Shown piece by piece: positions 26,353-35,561 of a stretch of 64,000 nucleotides of DNA; the stretch's first letter is position 1, and each line of letters starts with the position of its first letter. Made by a program: the position numbers and the translations under genes. The notes beneath the pieces were generated by a model that made no database searches, was not told where the DNA came from, and worked only from the letters and a program-made list of their open reading frames with translations. The stretch covers positions 744,001-808,000 of the forward strand of contig CAXXES010000006.1 of the NCBI GenBank assembly GCA_963677175.2. The letters run 5' to 3'. This DNA comes from Sunxiuqinia sp963677175. Lineage in GTDB: Bacteria; Bacteroidota; Bacteroidia; Bacteroidales; Prolixibacteraceae.

Positions 26353-28877
26353 TGTTCAACAAATACTTATTAATCATAGTTATCTCATTTTGTTTTTTTG
26401 TATGTGGATTTGTCAATGATAGGAATGAAGATTATAAGAAAATAAACAAGCTTAATCTTTGCAGTATAGATTTATTAGATTCTTGTTTGTCAATAGATTA
26501 TCAAAAAAACATATTAAATATTAATTTAAAAAATAGGGATCCGGTCCAAAATCCAATTAATGGACATCCTATCGGAAACGGGACAATGGGAACCATGGTA
26601 TGGACAACTGATAGTTCTGTCGAATTCCAGATAAACCGTGTTGATGTATTCGCTGTAAATAAAAATCATGAGGGAAAGATGGATGACCCTTCAACTGATT
26701 ACTGTGGAGGATGCGGACGTATATCAATTAATCTGGGAAGTAATTCTTTTACAAAAGAGAAGTTCAGCCATCATTTGAATATTTACGAAGCAAAAGATGC
26801 GATAATTGGTCAAAACATATCAGTAAGATGTTTTATCTCCGCTATACAGGATTTGATGGTCGTCGAAGTGGATGATCGAAGAGACATCCCCAAGCCGATT
26901 GAAGTAGTTTTGTCAATGTGGAAGGATTCGAAGGTGGAAAACAAAGGGCATGTTGCAAGTTATCAGTTGGGTACAAAAAACGATGCAGTATTTTTAACAC
27001 AGGAATTTAAGGAAAAGAAATACTATTGTACCTCAGCTTTGATGGCAAGGGTTATAGACGGATCAACATCAATACAAAAAAATAATCAAAATTCAATTGT
27101 CATTACTACACCTCCCGGGAAGGGTAAAAAGACAATATTAATTTCAACCGCGGCATCATTTAATATCAAAAATAATGCAGAAGCAGAAGCCCTGGCTTTA
27201 CTAGAAAAAATGCAATTGAAAACTTTTGATACAATTTATATTGAACATACCAACTGGTGGAAAGATTTTTGGAGCCAAACATTTGTAGATATAGCTAGTG
27301 ATGATGAACAGCCAGACCTACTTGAACGAGTAAGGAACCTGCATTTGTATTATATGGCAAGTACTTCCCGGGGAGCGCTTCCTCCAAAATGGAACGGGTC
27401 GCTTTTTGTTGTTGATGGAGATACCCGCCTTTGGGGATCACAGTTCTGGGTATGGACAACTGAATCAATGTATTTACCCCTATATGCTGCGGACGCAATA
27501 GAACTTACAGATCCTTTTTTTAACATGTATTTAAGCCAGCTAAAAGAAGCCGAAATAGCAGCTAAGCAACGTTGGGGGGTAGATGGAGCCTTTTATCCTG
27601 AAACTGCTCCATTTGATGGTCCAGTTATACTTCCTGAAGATGCAGCTCAGGAATATCAGGATGTATTTTTAGGTAGAAAAGAGAATACAAAACTTAGTGA
27701 ATATGTACGTGATTTGGGAAGCTTCGAAGGCCACCTATATTGTGAATCGAGGAAAGAACCCCCTAATCCCGTCGGGCGGTATTCGTGGGCAAGCCATGTT
27801 GTTTCATCAGGAGCTGAGATAGCAATGCAGACGTGGTGGAGATACAGATATACGTGCGATGAAGATTGGTTATTGAATAAAGCATATCCTCTTTTAAAAG
27901 GCGTAACAGAATTTTATTACAATTTTTCAAAAAGAGACAATAATGGAACCTTTTACATAGAGGGAACAAATGCACATGAAGATTTTTGGGGGGTTAAAAA
28001 CAGTATAATGGATTTAGCGGCAATCCGTGGTGTTGTCCCGCTTGCAATTCATGCTTCCGAGATTCTTGGAGTTGATGAAAATCTACGTGAGAAATGGCAG
28101 TTTTTCCTTGATCACCTTTCACCTTATCCGATGGGATACGAACCAGGATCTAAATCTTTGGAAAAAGGTTGTCTTTCTGATGATGTATGGTCGGCAGGTT
28201 ATAGGGGGGAAGTAGATGGCAGCCATAATTCTGAAGATGTTTGGCTTAACCCTGTATTCCCCTTTGAGGATTGGACCCTTGAAACCCATATTCCTTCAAT
28301 GGATTCAATTGTACAAAAAATCGTTGATCTGGTTCCACGTCAAAATTCAATTCTGAATGGAGATAACTGCAATACTGCCATAAGAAGTCCAATCGCTACA
28401 ATCAGAGCCGGACGGGGCGAACTACTCCCTGAGTTACTCACAAATTATTATGAAGCTTTTGATCCATTGCCAAATGGTATGAGCCTTTTTGAAGGAGTTA
28501 CTGCACAATCCATTGAATTTTTGGGAATTATAAGCACTGCAATACAAGAAGGCCTTCTGCAAAGTATCTCACCTAGGCCTGGGCAACCTGAAGTAATCAA
28601 TGTTTTCCCAGCCTGGCCAAAAAAATGGGATGTCTCTTTCAAATTATTAGCGCGTGGTGGATTTATAGTTTCAGCTTCCATTTGCAATGGTGAAATTCAG
28701 ACCGTATTAATTGAGTCACGGTACGGTGAGACTTGTCGGTTCCGAAATTGTTGGACAGGTCATAATGTTACTGTCGAATCAGAAGGTAAAGAACAGATAT
28801 ATGATGAAGAAATCTTGATATTCGACACAAAACCAGAAGGAATCTATAAAATAGAAAGAGTACTTGAAGCTTACTGA
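26352..28877 (+). CDS. GH95-related (alpha/alpha)6-barrel secreted protein (DUF5703-like)
   Basis: An 841-residue protein. The ATG at 26,352 gives an export signal (MFNKYLLIIVISFCFFVCGF). The region GHPIGNGTMGTMVWTTDSSVEFQINRVDVF mirrors the N-terminal super-sandwich of GH95 (compare IPLGNGRLGM in the 53,014-55,356 protein). Then come LHLYYMASTSRGALPPKWNGSLFVVDGD (GH95: PPNLQGLW) and an (alpha/alpha)6 barrel ending with LLPELLTNYYEAF and INVFPAWPKKWDV. It is thus a distant relative of alpha-L-fucosidases or alpha-L-galactosidases; catalytic identity is not certain. No catalytic residues were assigned. Confidence 0.7.
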   Translation: MFNKYLLIIVISFCFFVCGFVNDRNEDYKKINKLNLCSIDLLDSCLSIDYQKNILNINLKNRDPVQNPINGHPIGNGTMGTMVWTTDSSVEFQINRVDVFAVNKNHEGKMDDPSTDYCGGCGRISINLGSNSFTKEKFSHHLNIYEAKDAIIGQNISVRCFISAIQDLMVVEVDDRRDIPKPIEVVLSMWKDSKVENKGHVASYQLGTKNDAVFLTQEFKEKKYYCTSALMARVIDGSTSIQKNNQNSIVITTPPGKGKKTILISTAASFNIKNNAEAEALALLEKMQLKTFDTIYIEHTNWWKDFWSQTFVDIASDDEQPDLLERVRNLHLYYMASTSRGALPPKWNGSLFVVDGDTRLWGSQFWVWTTESMYLPLYAADAIELTDPFFNMYLSQLKEAEIAAKQRWGVDGAFYPETAPFDGPVILPEDAAQEYQDVFLGRKENTKLSEYVRDLGSFEGHLYCESRKEPPNPVGRYSWASHVVSSGAEIAMQTWWRYRYTCDEDWLLNKAYPLLKGVTEFYYNFSKRDNNGTFYIEGTNAHEDFWGVKNSIMDLAAIRGVVPLAIHASEILGVDENLREKWQFFLDHLSPYPMGYEPGSKSLEKGCLSDDVWSAGYRGEVDGSHNSEDVWLNPVFPFEDWTLETHIPSMDSIVQKIVDLVPRQNSILNGDNCNTAIRSPIATIRAGRGELLPELLTNYYEAFDPLPNGMSLFEGVTAQSIEFLGIISTAIQEGLLQSISPRPGQPEVINVFPAWPKKWDVSFKLLARGGFIVSASICNGEIQTVLIESRYGETCRFRNCWTGHNVTVESEGKEQIYDEEILIFDTKPEGIYKIERVLEAY

Positions 28878-28998
28878 ATATTTCTGAACCCGAAATAATC
28901 ATTGTAATAGAATTATATATGTCGAAGTTGATACATAATGATGTTTTGTTAGAGATAGAATCTGAAAATTGTTTAGAAGTGAATTTAAAAAGAAACCT

Positions 28999-31900
28999 AT
29001 GTCAAATATTTTTGTAGTTGGAAGTTTTGTGGTTGACTTTACAATCCGGGTACCACGCATGCCTATACTGGGAGAGGGGCTGATTGGTGATGTATTTTAT
29101 AACGGGGTAGGTGGCAAAAGTACCAACCAAGCAATTGCTGCCCGACGCCTTGGGGCACAAGTGGGGCTGCTGGCATGCGTCGGCGACGATATGCTAAGCC
29201 AAATGGCACTGGAATGCTATGAACAAAAAAATATCTCACTGAAACATATTCACCCTATACCCAAGGTAAATACAGGAGTGAGCATGATATTTATTACAAT
29301 CGCAATTTTGTTCAATTTTGCAGCATATGGTAGGGAAGAGAATGTAGTAAATAATGTGTTGAATGACACTTATATTGAACTGGATAATACGAGAACAACT
29401 TATGAAGTAAGAGGAAATTGGGTGTTTGAGGAGGTATATAGTGATGACTCTGAAACAACATCAACGTTTTTATTTGAGGGTGAGGAAACAGCTGGAACAG
29501 TAACGAATGGTGTCAGTTATGAGGGTACTTACAATCTTGATTCTACTTTATCGATTATTCCTAAAACAGGTGACTTAAAGTATGGAGGGTATATGGTGTT
29601 AAATAAGTGGACAGATATATTTGAAGATAATCATTTTAGAACTATAAGCAAACTTTCAAAAGAACCTTGCAGGTTATCGGAAGACGAGCAATTAATGATA
29701 AGGGATTTTGGTTCAATCCCACATGATAGAGAGAATTGGTTGCTAAGACCATACACTATTGATAATGATATAGAAGGGGTTGCTATATGGGGGAAAGAAG
29801 ATTCTCAGATAGTAACAGTTAATCCGAATTTGATTGGTGAATATGCTATCTTTGTCACTGTTAACAGACCACCATATGGTGGAGAGATAAAAATTAAACT
29901 GTCTCAAGACAAAGGTTGGATACCTATTAATCTTCAGAAAAGAGAAGGGATCTGTCCAAACCCAGAAAAAGAAAAACCATATTATTTTGGTGAAAATGGA
30001 ATTGAAATAGAGTTTTATATAAAAATAGCTACGCTAGATAACGAGAAAATAGAAATTCTATTAGAAAAAGGGGCATGTGTTACTGCATTAAGATTTGTTC
30101 CAATCAATCAAAGTCAATTGGATGATTACTTCTCTGATATGACAGATCAAAAAACAAAAAAAGTTATAATCAATTTCGAAACATATAACGAAATTATTCC
30201 TCATTTAGAAGAAAGATTTGAGCAATGGACCCTGTCTGATGTTGGGACTGTACATATGGAATTTGGTGTATGTAGTGGATATTTGCTCTATCCAGATAGT
30301 AAATATTTAGAACCATGGGGAGCAAATATACCAGATGATATGCTTCCATATTTAAAACCTGCATATAGATCATCGTTGGAAACATTTCGCAACTTACTTG
30401 CAAAAGGAAAAACCCCTTTAGAAGTTGCAACAGCTTCAGCAAAAAAGACAGGAATTAAGGTTATGGGAAGTATGCGGATGGACTTATTCTGGGGAGATGG
30501 AAATGAACCGGATAAGTGGAGAAAAAATTCTTTAGATGACTATCCATTAATGTTCAATGGATCTTTCTATAAGAAAAATCCTAATTTGCGAATACCCGGT
30601 AGAAATCAGCTAGACTATTTTCAACCTAAAGTTAGAGAGCATTTTTTTAATGTTTTTTGTGAAGCGGCTGAAAAGTTTGATTTTGATGGAATGGTTATGG
30701 ATTTTACCAGATGGCCTCCATTTATTCGAGAAGAAGCAAGTCCAAAAATCATGTTGAATTTTATAAAAGAAATGCGTACCAGATTAGATAATATAGGAAA
30801 GAAAAAAGGAAAAAGATTAGGACTCTCAGCAGAATTTGTAGACGGGATGTACTCAGGGTTAACATTGAAGGAACAATGTATTGATATTAAGGAATTAATA
30901 AAGAGTCACACACTAGACTATATTGTTATTGAATCCTTACAGATTCCTAAATATGATATATATAATTCAAAGCTGGAATATACTATAAAAGACTATATTG
31001 ATATGGGTGATAAGTTCGGTACACCTATATATCCAAGAAATGATACAAACTTTGATTTAGGACTACAAAAAGAAGTTTGCAGTTCCGCCACACCATGTAA
31101 CCATTGTGATTTTGAGCACGATCCATACTGGGGTGATGAATTAGAGGATGATCCAAAAGCAAATATTCCTCTTTGGTGTGGACCACTTCATTATCAAATG
31201 GGAGTACAAAAATATTATGAAATGGGAGCTGATTGCGTATTATTAGCAAATAGGTGGCAGGCAGAGTTAGGACTACGTCGTTTAGGACATATTGAAGAAC
31301 TCCGTAAGCTTAATGCTAAGAATAAAGTTTTTGGGCAAACTAAGGGTGAAAATATTCAATGGAAAGAAAAAGTAGAAACTTCTTTATCTTTATTAGAGCC
31401 TCATACATTCCATAACGGTAAAGCAGAAGGGATATTACGTTTAATAATATTAAATACAGGTAAAATGTTTTCGAAAGGGCACGGTATATTAAAAATAAGA
31501 CAAAAAGAGATAAACATAAATTACATGCTTGAGCCGGGAGAATCTCTTGTTAAAGATTTTCCTATTATTATTTTTCAAACAGGCTTTTATGCTAGAGTAA
31601 AATCTGATGCAATTACACTTGAATCATCCGAATTAAAATATAGACCTGAATCCTGGCCTATGAAACTTTGCAAGGACCCTATTAACTTAGAGGATGTGCA
31701 AAAATCATTAACAGACATGAATTATCAAGTGCTAGATTGGTATGGGAAAGAGGTTGCTAAGATTAAACTTGGTCAAAGCGCTAAAAATATTCTATTATTT
31801 GCAAAAGTATATGAAAATAAGAACAATTCACAGTCGAGTATTTTAAATATGCACATAGGTGGAAAGTTTACAGAAAAGCACCATATAGCTTTCAATCCGA

Positions 31901-32127
31901 ATGAAAAGAAGGATGTTTTTTATGAAATAGAGAAAACTGATTTTGGACATATTGTAAAAGGGATTATTCCTAAAAAAGATGTCGGTGTTAGCCAAGAAAA
32001 AGACAGTTTCGAGGTTGAATTTATATTAGAGGGTAATGCATCGGATTTTGGTATTTGGAAGGTTGCCTTATTTGGTTCTCATAATTCAAGTGCGAAACAA
32101 TCCATGGAGGTTACTATAGAAGAATAG
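28999..32127 (+). CDS. In-frame chimera: truncated PfkB kinase N-terminus fused to a GHL10-like secreted enzyme
   Basis: The frame opens as a ribokinase/PfkB protein: VVGSFVVDFTIRVPRMP, GVGGKSTNQAIAARRLGA, LLACVGDD, VNTGVSMIF (residues 1-~98). There it breaks off; the PfkB catalytic GAGD region is missing. The same frame continues with FITIAILFNFAAYGREEN, which looks like the signal peptide of a different protein, followed by a lipocalin- or sandwich-like region, a TIM barrel (KFDFDGMVMDFTRWPP; KRLGLSAEFV; LDYIVIES; a CNHC cluster) and beta domains. An ATG at 29,284 preceded by caggagtgagc could start the second protein separately. The kinase part cannot be functional. The second part uses AGA and ATA codons heavily, unlike its neighbours. 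Confidence 0.75.
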   Translation: MSNIFVVGSFVVDFTIRVPRMPILGEGLIGDVFYNGVGGKSTNQAIAARRLGAQVGLLACVGDDMLSQMALECYEQKNISLKHIHPIPKVNTGVSMIFITIAILFNFAAYGREENVVNNVLNDTYIELDNTRTTYEVRGNWVFEEVYSDDSETTSTFLFEGEETAGTVTNGVSYEGTYNLDSTLSIIPKTGDLKYGGYMVLNKWTDIFEDNHFRTISKLSKEPCRLSEDEQLMIRDFGSIPHDRENWLLRPYTIDNDIEGVAIWGKEDSQIVTVNPNLIGEYAIFVTVNRPPYGGEIKIKLSQDKGWIPINLQKREGICPNPEKEKPYYFGENGIEIEFYIKIATLDNEKIEILLEKGACVTALRFVPINQSQLDDYFSDMTDQKTKKVIINFETYNEIIPHLEERFEQWTLSDVGTVHMEFGVCSGYLLYPDSKYLEPWGANIPDDMLPYLKPAYRSSLETFRNLLAKGKTPLEVATASAKKTGIKVMGSMRMDLFWGDGNEPDKWRKNSLDDYPLMFNGSFYKKNPNLRIPGRNQLDYFQPKVREHFFNVFCEAAEKFDFDGMVMDFTRWPPFIREEASPKIMLNFIKEMRTRLDNIGKKKGKRLGLSAEFVDGMYSGLTLKEQCIDIKELIKSHTLDYIVIESLQIPKYDIYNSKLEYTIKDYIDMGDKFGTPIYPRNDTNFDLGLQKEVCSSATPCNHCDFEHDPYWGDELEDDPKANIPLWCGPLHYQMGVQKYYEMGADCVLLANRWQAELGLRRLGHIEELRKLNAKNKVFGQTKGENIQWKEKVETSLSLLEPHTFHNGKAEGILRLIILNTGKMFSKGHGILKIRQKEININYMLEPGESLVKDFPIIIFQTGFYARVKSDAITLESSELKYRPESWPMKLCKDPINLEDVQKSLTDMNYQVLDWYGKEVAKIKLGQSAKNILLFAKVYENKNNSQSSILNMHIGGKFTEKHHIAFNPNEKKDVFYEIEKTDFGHIVKGIIPKKDVGVSQEKDSFEVEFILEGNASDFGIWKVALFGSHNSSAKQSMEVTIEE

Positions 32128-32252
32128 GGATAATAACAATTGAATGTTGATATTATGCATGCTCGTATGTATGCGCGTACGTTGGGGAATCGTTTCTTCG
32201 TAATATGGAAAACCTATTAAAACTAAAGTAACGCCCGCCACAATTTTTATCA

Positions 32253-32745
32253 ATGACCAGTTTAATTGTTGAGGAATTCGAGATGTTGCACGATTCATTT
32301 GAGCCACATTGCACAAGGTATTTTTATTACCATACATTACAGGGGAAGCCAAGGGTAAAGATGGCTTTCAAAGAACAAAAGAATGCTTGCCTTCAAGGCC
32401 GCGGGTCAAAATTGTTCTTTTTGATGGCTTACTTGAAGAATTACTCCTTGCAGTAATTCCACGCCTCCTATTTTGGGGTTACCCAGGCAAAAGTGAGCCA
32501 ATTGATAAAAGTCTTGTCCCCAATCCTGGAGGAAACGCTTAAAGGGATGGGGCTTGCCCATTAACAAACCCAGTGCGGCTTAAGTCCGAATTAGAAAAGC
32601 ACCAAGTACAGGAAGCCAACATGGATGCTACCGAGCGTGAAGTAAACAGGAGCAGCGATTATGAAGTGCAAAAAGAGTTTTATAGCGGTAAAAAAACGGC
32701 ATACTGTAAAAATTTGTTACATCTTTTGAGTTTAAATTCAATTAC
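32253..32745 (+). pseudogene. IS5-type (DDE_Tnp_4) transposase remnant
   Basis: An open frame from 32,253 (MTSLIVEEFEML) runs to FFLMAYLKNYSLQ and a TAA, then FHASYFGVTQAKVSQLIKVLSPILEETLKGMG in the same frame. That is the helix-turn-helix N-terminus of IS5-like transposases. After further breaks, the frame from ~32,573 reads NMDATEREVNRSSDYEVQKEFYSGKKTAYCKN, matching the D-x-TE-R...YSGKKK block of the catalytic domain. Stops and frame changes show the gene is dead, and the C-terminus is missing. It fills most of the 32,128-32,775 gap. Confidence 0.75.
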
Positions 32746-32775
32746 AGACATGAAAATGATAAGTAATAAAAAAAA

Positions 32776-33897
32776 ATGAAGGAAATGATAACCTTAAATA
32801 GTGGGATTGGCAATTATATAAGCCTGAAAAATAAAAAGTACTCCTATTTCGCCGGTAACGATTATCTGGGGTTGGCAAACCATCCGGAGGTTGTAAAGGA
32901 AGCTGTCTGTGCATTGCTAAAATACGGGGTAAACTTTTCGGCATCGAGGAAAACTACCGGCACATCAGATATTCATCTGGAACTGGAGCAGCTTTTGTCT
33001 GAATTCAAATCACAGGAAGATGCAATTGTTTTTGTTTCAGGATACATGGGAAACAAATTGTTGCTTGAAAGCCTGAAAGATCAATATTCTGTAGTTTTTG
33101 CCGATTCGATGGCTCATTCCAGCATAACCGATGGTATTCCTAATGGATTTTCCAATGTAAGTTTTTATAATCATTGTGATCCTGATCATTTGGAGAAATT
33201 ATTGAAGGGATCAGTTAATCAGCGTCCGCTTATTATTACCGATGGTATATTTGCCCTTACCGGAGAAATCTCACCAATCGACCAGATATATCCTCTTGTC
33301 GAAAAATACAACGGCATCATAATTATTGACGATGCGCATGCCACCGGCATTCTAGGGACAAATGGGAGAGGAACCCCGGAACATTTCAATCTAGGCAATG
33401 CTCCGGATATTTATCAATCGGAAACGATGAGCAAAGCCTTGGGCTCGTATGGCGGTTTTCTTTCAGGCAGGAAGAAATTCGTACAGGGAATACGGAATAA
33501 ATCGTCTTTTTACGGTGCATCTACTGCGCTGCCACCAGCTATTGTTGCTGCCGCCTGTTCTTCTATAAAATTGATCAGGAACAATCCTCAGTTGCGCGAA
33601 AAGCTAATTGAAAACTCGGAACTTCTAAGAAATGGAATTCAGGAAATGGGCTTTGATACCTCAGGTAAAAATACACCTATCATCCCTATCTATTTCAGGG
33701 ACAAACAATCGGCACAGAGCCTTTCAACATGGCTTGAGGATAATTTTATTATTGCACCTTCAATAACCTACCCTGCTAAAATGGATAAGTTCATTGTCCG
33801 GATAACTGTATCCTCAATTCATTCTGTAGATCAAATAGAAAATTTATTAACCGAATTAAAGAGATGGAGAGATAAACATGGAAGCTACAACAATTAA
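32776..33897 (+). CDS. PLP-dependent alpha-oxoamine synthase family protein (AONS/KBL-like)
   Basis: A 373-residue cytoplasmic fold-type-I PLP enzyme. Family hallmarks are GNDYLGLANHPEV (~27-39), SGYMGN (~88-93), the ring-stacking His in MAHSS (~114), IIIIDDAHATGILG (Asp ~185/186, His ~188) and the Schiff-base Lys in SETMSKALGSYGG (Lys ~220). Relatives condense acyl-CoA with an amino acid (8-amino-7-oxononanoate synthase, 2-amino-3-ketobutyrate CoA ligase, serine palmitoyltransferase). Which substrate applies here is unclear, and the N-terminus is short compared with biotin BioF. Its stop overlaps the start of a second, interrupted ORF, suggesting a former two-gene operon. Confidence 0.85.
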   Translation: MKEMITLNSGIGNYISLKNKKYSYFAGNDYLGLANHPEVVKEAVCALLKYGVNFSASRKTTGTSDIHLELEQLLSEFKSQEDAIVFVSGYMGNKLLLESLKDQYSVVFADSMAHSSITDGIPNGFSNVSFYNHCDPDHLEKLLKGSVNQRPLIITDGIFALTGEISPIDQIYPLVEKYNGIIIIDDAHATGILGTNGRGTPEHFNLGNAPDIYQSETMSKALGSYGGFLSGRKKFVQGIRNKSSFYGASTALPPAIVAAACSSIKLIRNNPQLREKLIENSELLRNGIQEMGFDTSGKNTPIIPIYFRDKQSAQSLSTWLEDNFIIAPSITYPAKMDKFIVRITVSSIHSVDQIENLLTELKRWRDKHGSYNN

Positions 33898-34004
33898 ACG
33901 TGTTTTTATTGAACCGGTATCAATTCCGATGGAAGAATGGTTGCTGCCAACAATAAATAGGGCTTTAAGCGGCACGAAGTGCCCAGCTTTGAGCCCCGGT
34001 TGAA
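33879..34004 (+). pseudogene. 5' fragment of a gene interrupted by the IS91-type element
   Basis: An ATG overlapping the end of the oxoamine-synthase gene by 19 bp opens a 41-codon frame (MEATTIKRVFIEPVSIPMEE and on to NRALSG). It runs into palindromic sequence and stops at 34,004. The overlap with the upstream gene suggests translational coupling, so a real gene probably began here. Its remainder is not visible on the far side of the IS91 element. The family is not recognisable from so short a stretch. Confidence 0.4.
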
Positions 34005-34018
34005 CTACAATCCGGGGC
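33993..34018. repeat. Hairpin at the presumed IS91 terminus
   Basis: GCCCCGG (33,993-33,999) and CCGGGGC (34,012-34,018) form a perfect 7-bp stem with a 12-nt loop. A second small palindrome (GGCAC-gaa-GTGCC) lies just upstream at 33,971-33,983. Such hairpins are typical of the ends of rolling-circle IS91/ISCR elements. Confidence 0.45.
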
Positions 34019-34246
34019 CCGGGTGTTTTTCTATGGACTTATCAATACTTTTTTGGTTTCTCAGCGTTGCTTTTTCAGGACAGGTTTCTGGCCACAGTAC
34101 GAACCGGGTCGGCCGGTTTTTTCATTTTGCTCTTCCTTTATGGCTTCGGTTCCCAACAGATGTTGGGTTTTCGCCGGTTTTCGCTTGGTTTGGATAATAC
34201 AATTCCTGTCTGCTTAAATGTACAGACTGGTTTGGGGCGGTAAAAA

Positions 34247-34715
34247 TTACAAGTGCCAGGCAGTGTTCTGGGCATAAAAGTCTGATGGCGAGCGTACCCG
34301 CGGCAGTTCTTCGATACGGAGCATGGTGCCTTGTTTGCAGAACGGGCACCGGTACACATCAAATCCGGTGAGCCGTTTAATCCGCTCCTGCGGGCTTTCT
34401 TTGGGCTTCAGGCTGACCTGCATCTTTGGGTTTTGTTTGTTGCGCAGTGCCCTGGCCCGACTGCTGTAAATACCATAGCGCCGAATCTTCACAAAGCGGT
34501 GCGGCAAAATATGCTGGGAAAACCTTCTTAAGAACTCAACTCCGTCGAGTGTTACCGGCTTTTGTTTGGCCCCGTCGGCATAATCCTTGTGCATAAAGGT
34601 CACGGTCTTGTCATTTATTGCGGTGATTCGCTGGTTGGTGATGGCTACCCGGTGCGTGTACTGCCCCAGGTATTTGATCACCTGTTCCGGTTTGCCCAGC
34701 GAGGGCTCACAATGC
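34247..34715 (-). pseudogene. IS91-family transposase, C-terminal fragment
   Basis: The fragment reads CEPSLGKPEQ, IKYLGQYTHRVAITNQRI, VEFLRRFSQHILPHRFVKIRRYGIYSS and a C-terminal Cys pair (YRCPFCKQG), the second half of an IS91 (Y2-type) transposase. YTHRVAI is a family signature. It is separated from its N-terminal half by IS21; joining across one target copy gives ...WSVHCEPSLGKPEQ in frame, as in intact relatives. Alone it is not expected to function. Confidence 0.85.
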
Positions 34716-34794
34716 TAGATATTTCGGTGTAATTGTGCCACTTGTTTCGGTGATGTTGTGCCACAAAAAAAGAATGACTTCCAGACCAAAATTA

Positions 34795-35541
34795 TTAAAT
34801 TATTTGAGTTTTCTTCATTTTGTTTTTCCTCAGCGATTCGCCGGTTAATTCAATCCGGTGAGAAGCATGTACCAGACGGTCTAAAATGGCATCGGCAATG
34901 GTTCCTTCCCCTATTGTTTCATGCCAGTTTTTTACCGGTATCTGTGCTGCAATGATCAGGGAGGTCTTGTCGTATTTCAGTTCAACTATATCCATGAGGG
35001 CATTTCTTGCCTGGTCATCAAAAGACATTAACCCAAAATCATCGAGTATGAGCAGATCGCTTTTCTCAATCTTATTCAACAGCTTAAGGTAGGTTCCTTC
35101 GAGCTTCGAGAGTTTAATTTGGTCGACGAGCCGCGCAAAGTTAAAGTACATGGTTTTGTGTTGCATGGTGCAGGCATTATGCCCCAGCGCCTGTGCCAGG
35201 TAGCTTTTCCCTGTACCGGTTGCCCCGGTGATGATCACATTCTCGCCGCGTTTGATAAAATCAAGCAAAGCCAGTCGTTCAAAGGTGTTTTTGTCCAGGG
35301 AACGGTTGGCCGAGTAATTTACATCCTGTACCGAGGCGGGGTACCTGAAGCCCGCCGAGGCAATCAGGTTCCGGATACGTTTGTTGTACCGGTATTCCCA
35401 TTCCTGATCAATCAGCAAGGCTAGGTACTGGTCAAGCGTAAAATCCCTGTGCAGGTTGTTTTGCGTGCTGTTGTAGTAATTTTCGGCCATGGCATACAGC
35501 CGCATTTGTTTCATCTTTTCAATGGTGCTTTGATTGTTCAT
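34795..35541 (-). CDS. istB: IS21 IstB-like ATPase
   Basis: A 248-residue AAA+ helper ATPase of IS21 transposition. Walker A is GATGTGKSYLAQ (~102-113), Walker B LLILDDFG (~160), and the start MNNQSTIEKMKQMRLYAMAENY is typical. It lies 20 bp downstream of istA in the same direction. IstB loads target DNA and stimulates IstA. Length is normal. Confidence 0.95.
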   Translation of the reverse strand: MNNQSTIEKMKQMRLYAMAENYYNSTQNNLHRDFTLDQYLALLIDQEWEYRYNKRIRNLIASAGFRYPASVQDVNYSANRSLDKNTFERLALLDFIKRGENVIITGATGTGKSYLAQALGHNACTMQHKTMYFNFARLVDQIKLSKLEGTYLKLLNKIEKSDLLILDDFGLMSFDDQARNALMDIVELKYDKTSLIIAAQIPVKNWHETIGEGTIADAILDRLVHASHRIELTGESLRKNKMKKTQII

Positions 35542-35561
35542 TTCTATTTATTTTAAGATGG

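Noticed and set aside
34004..34531. Several overlapping + strand open frames in the IS91 region
   Set aside because: They are antisense shadows of the transposase C-terminus or GC-rich terminal sequence, without family motifs.
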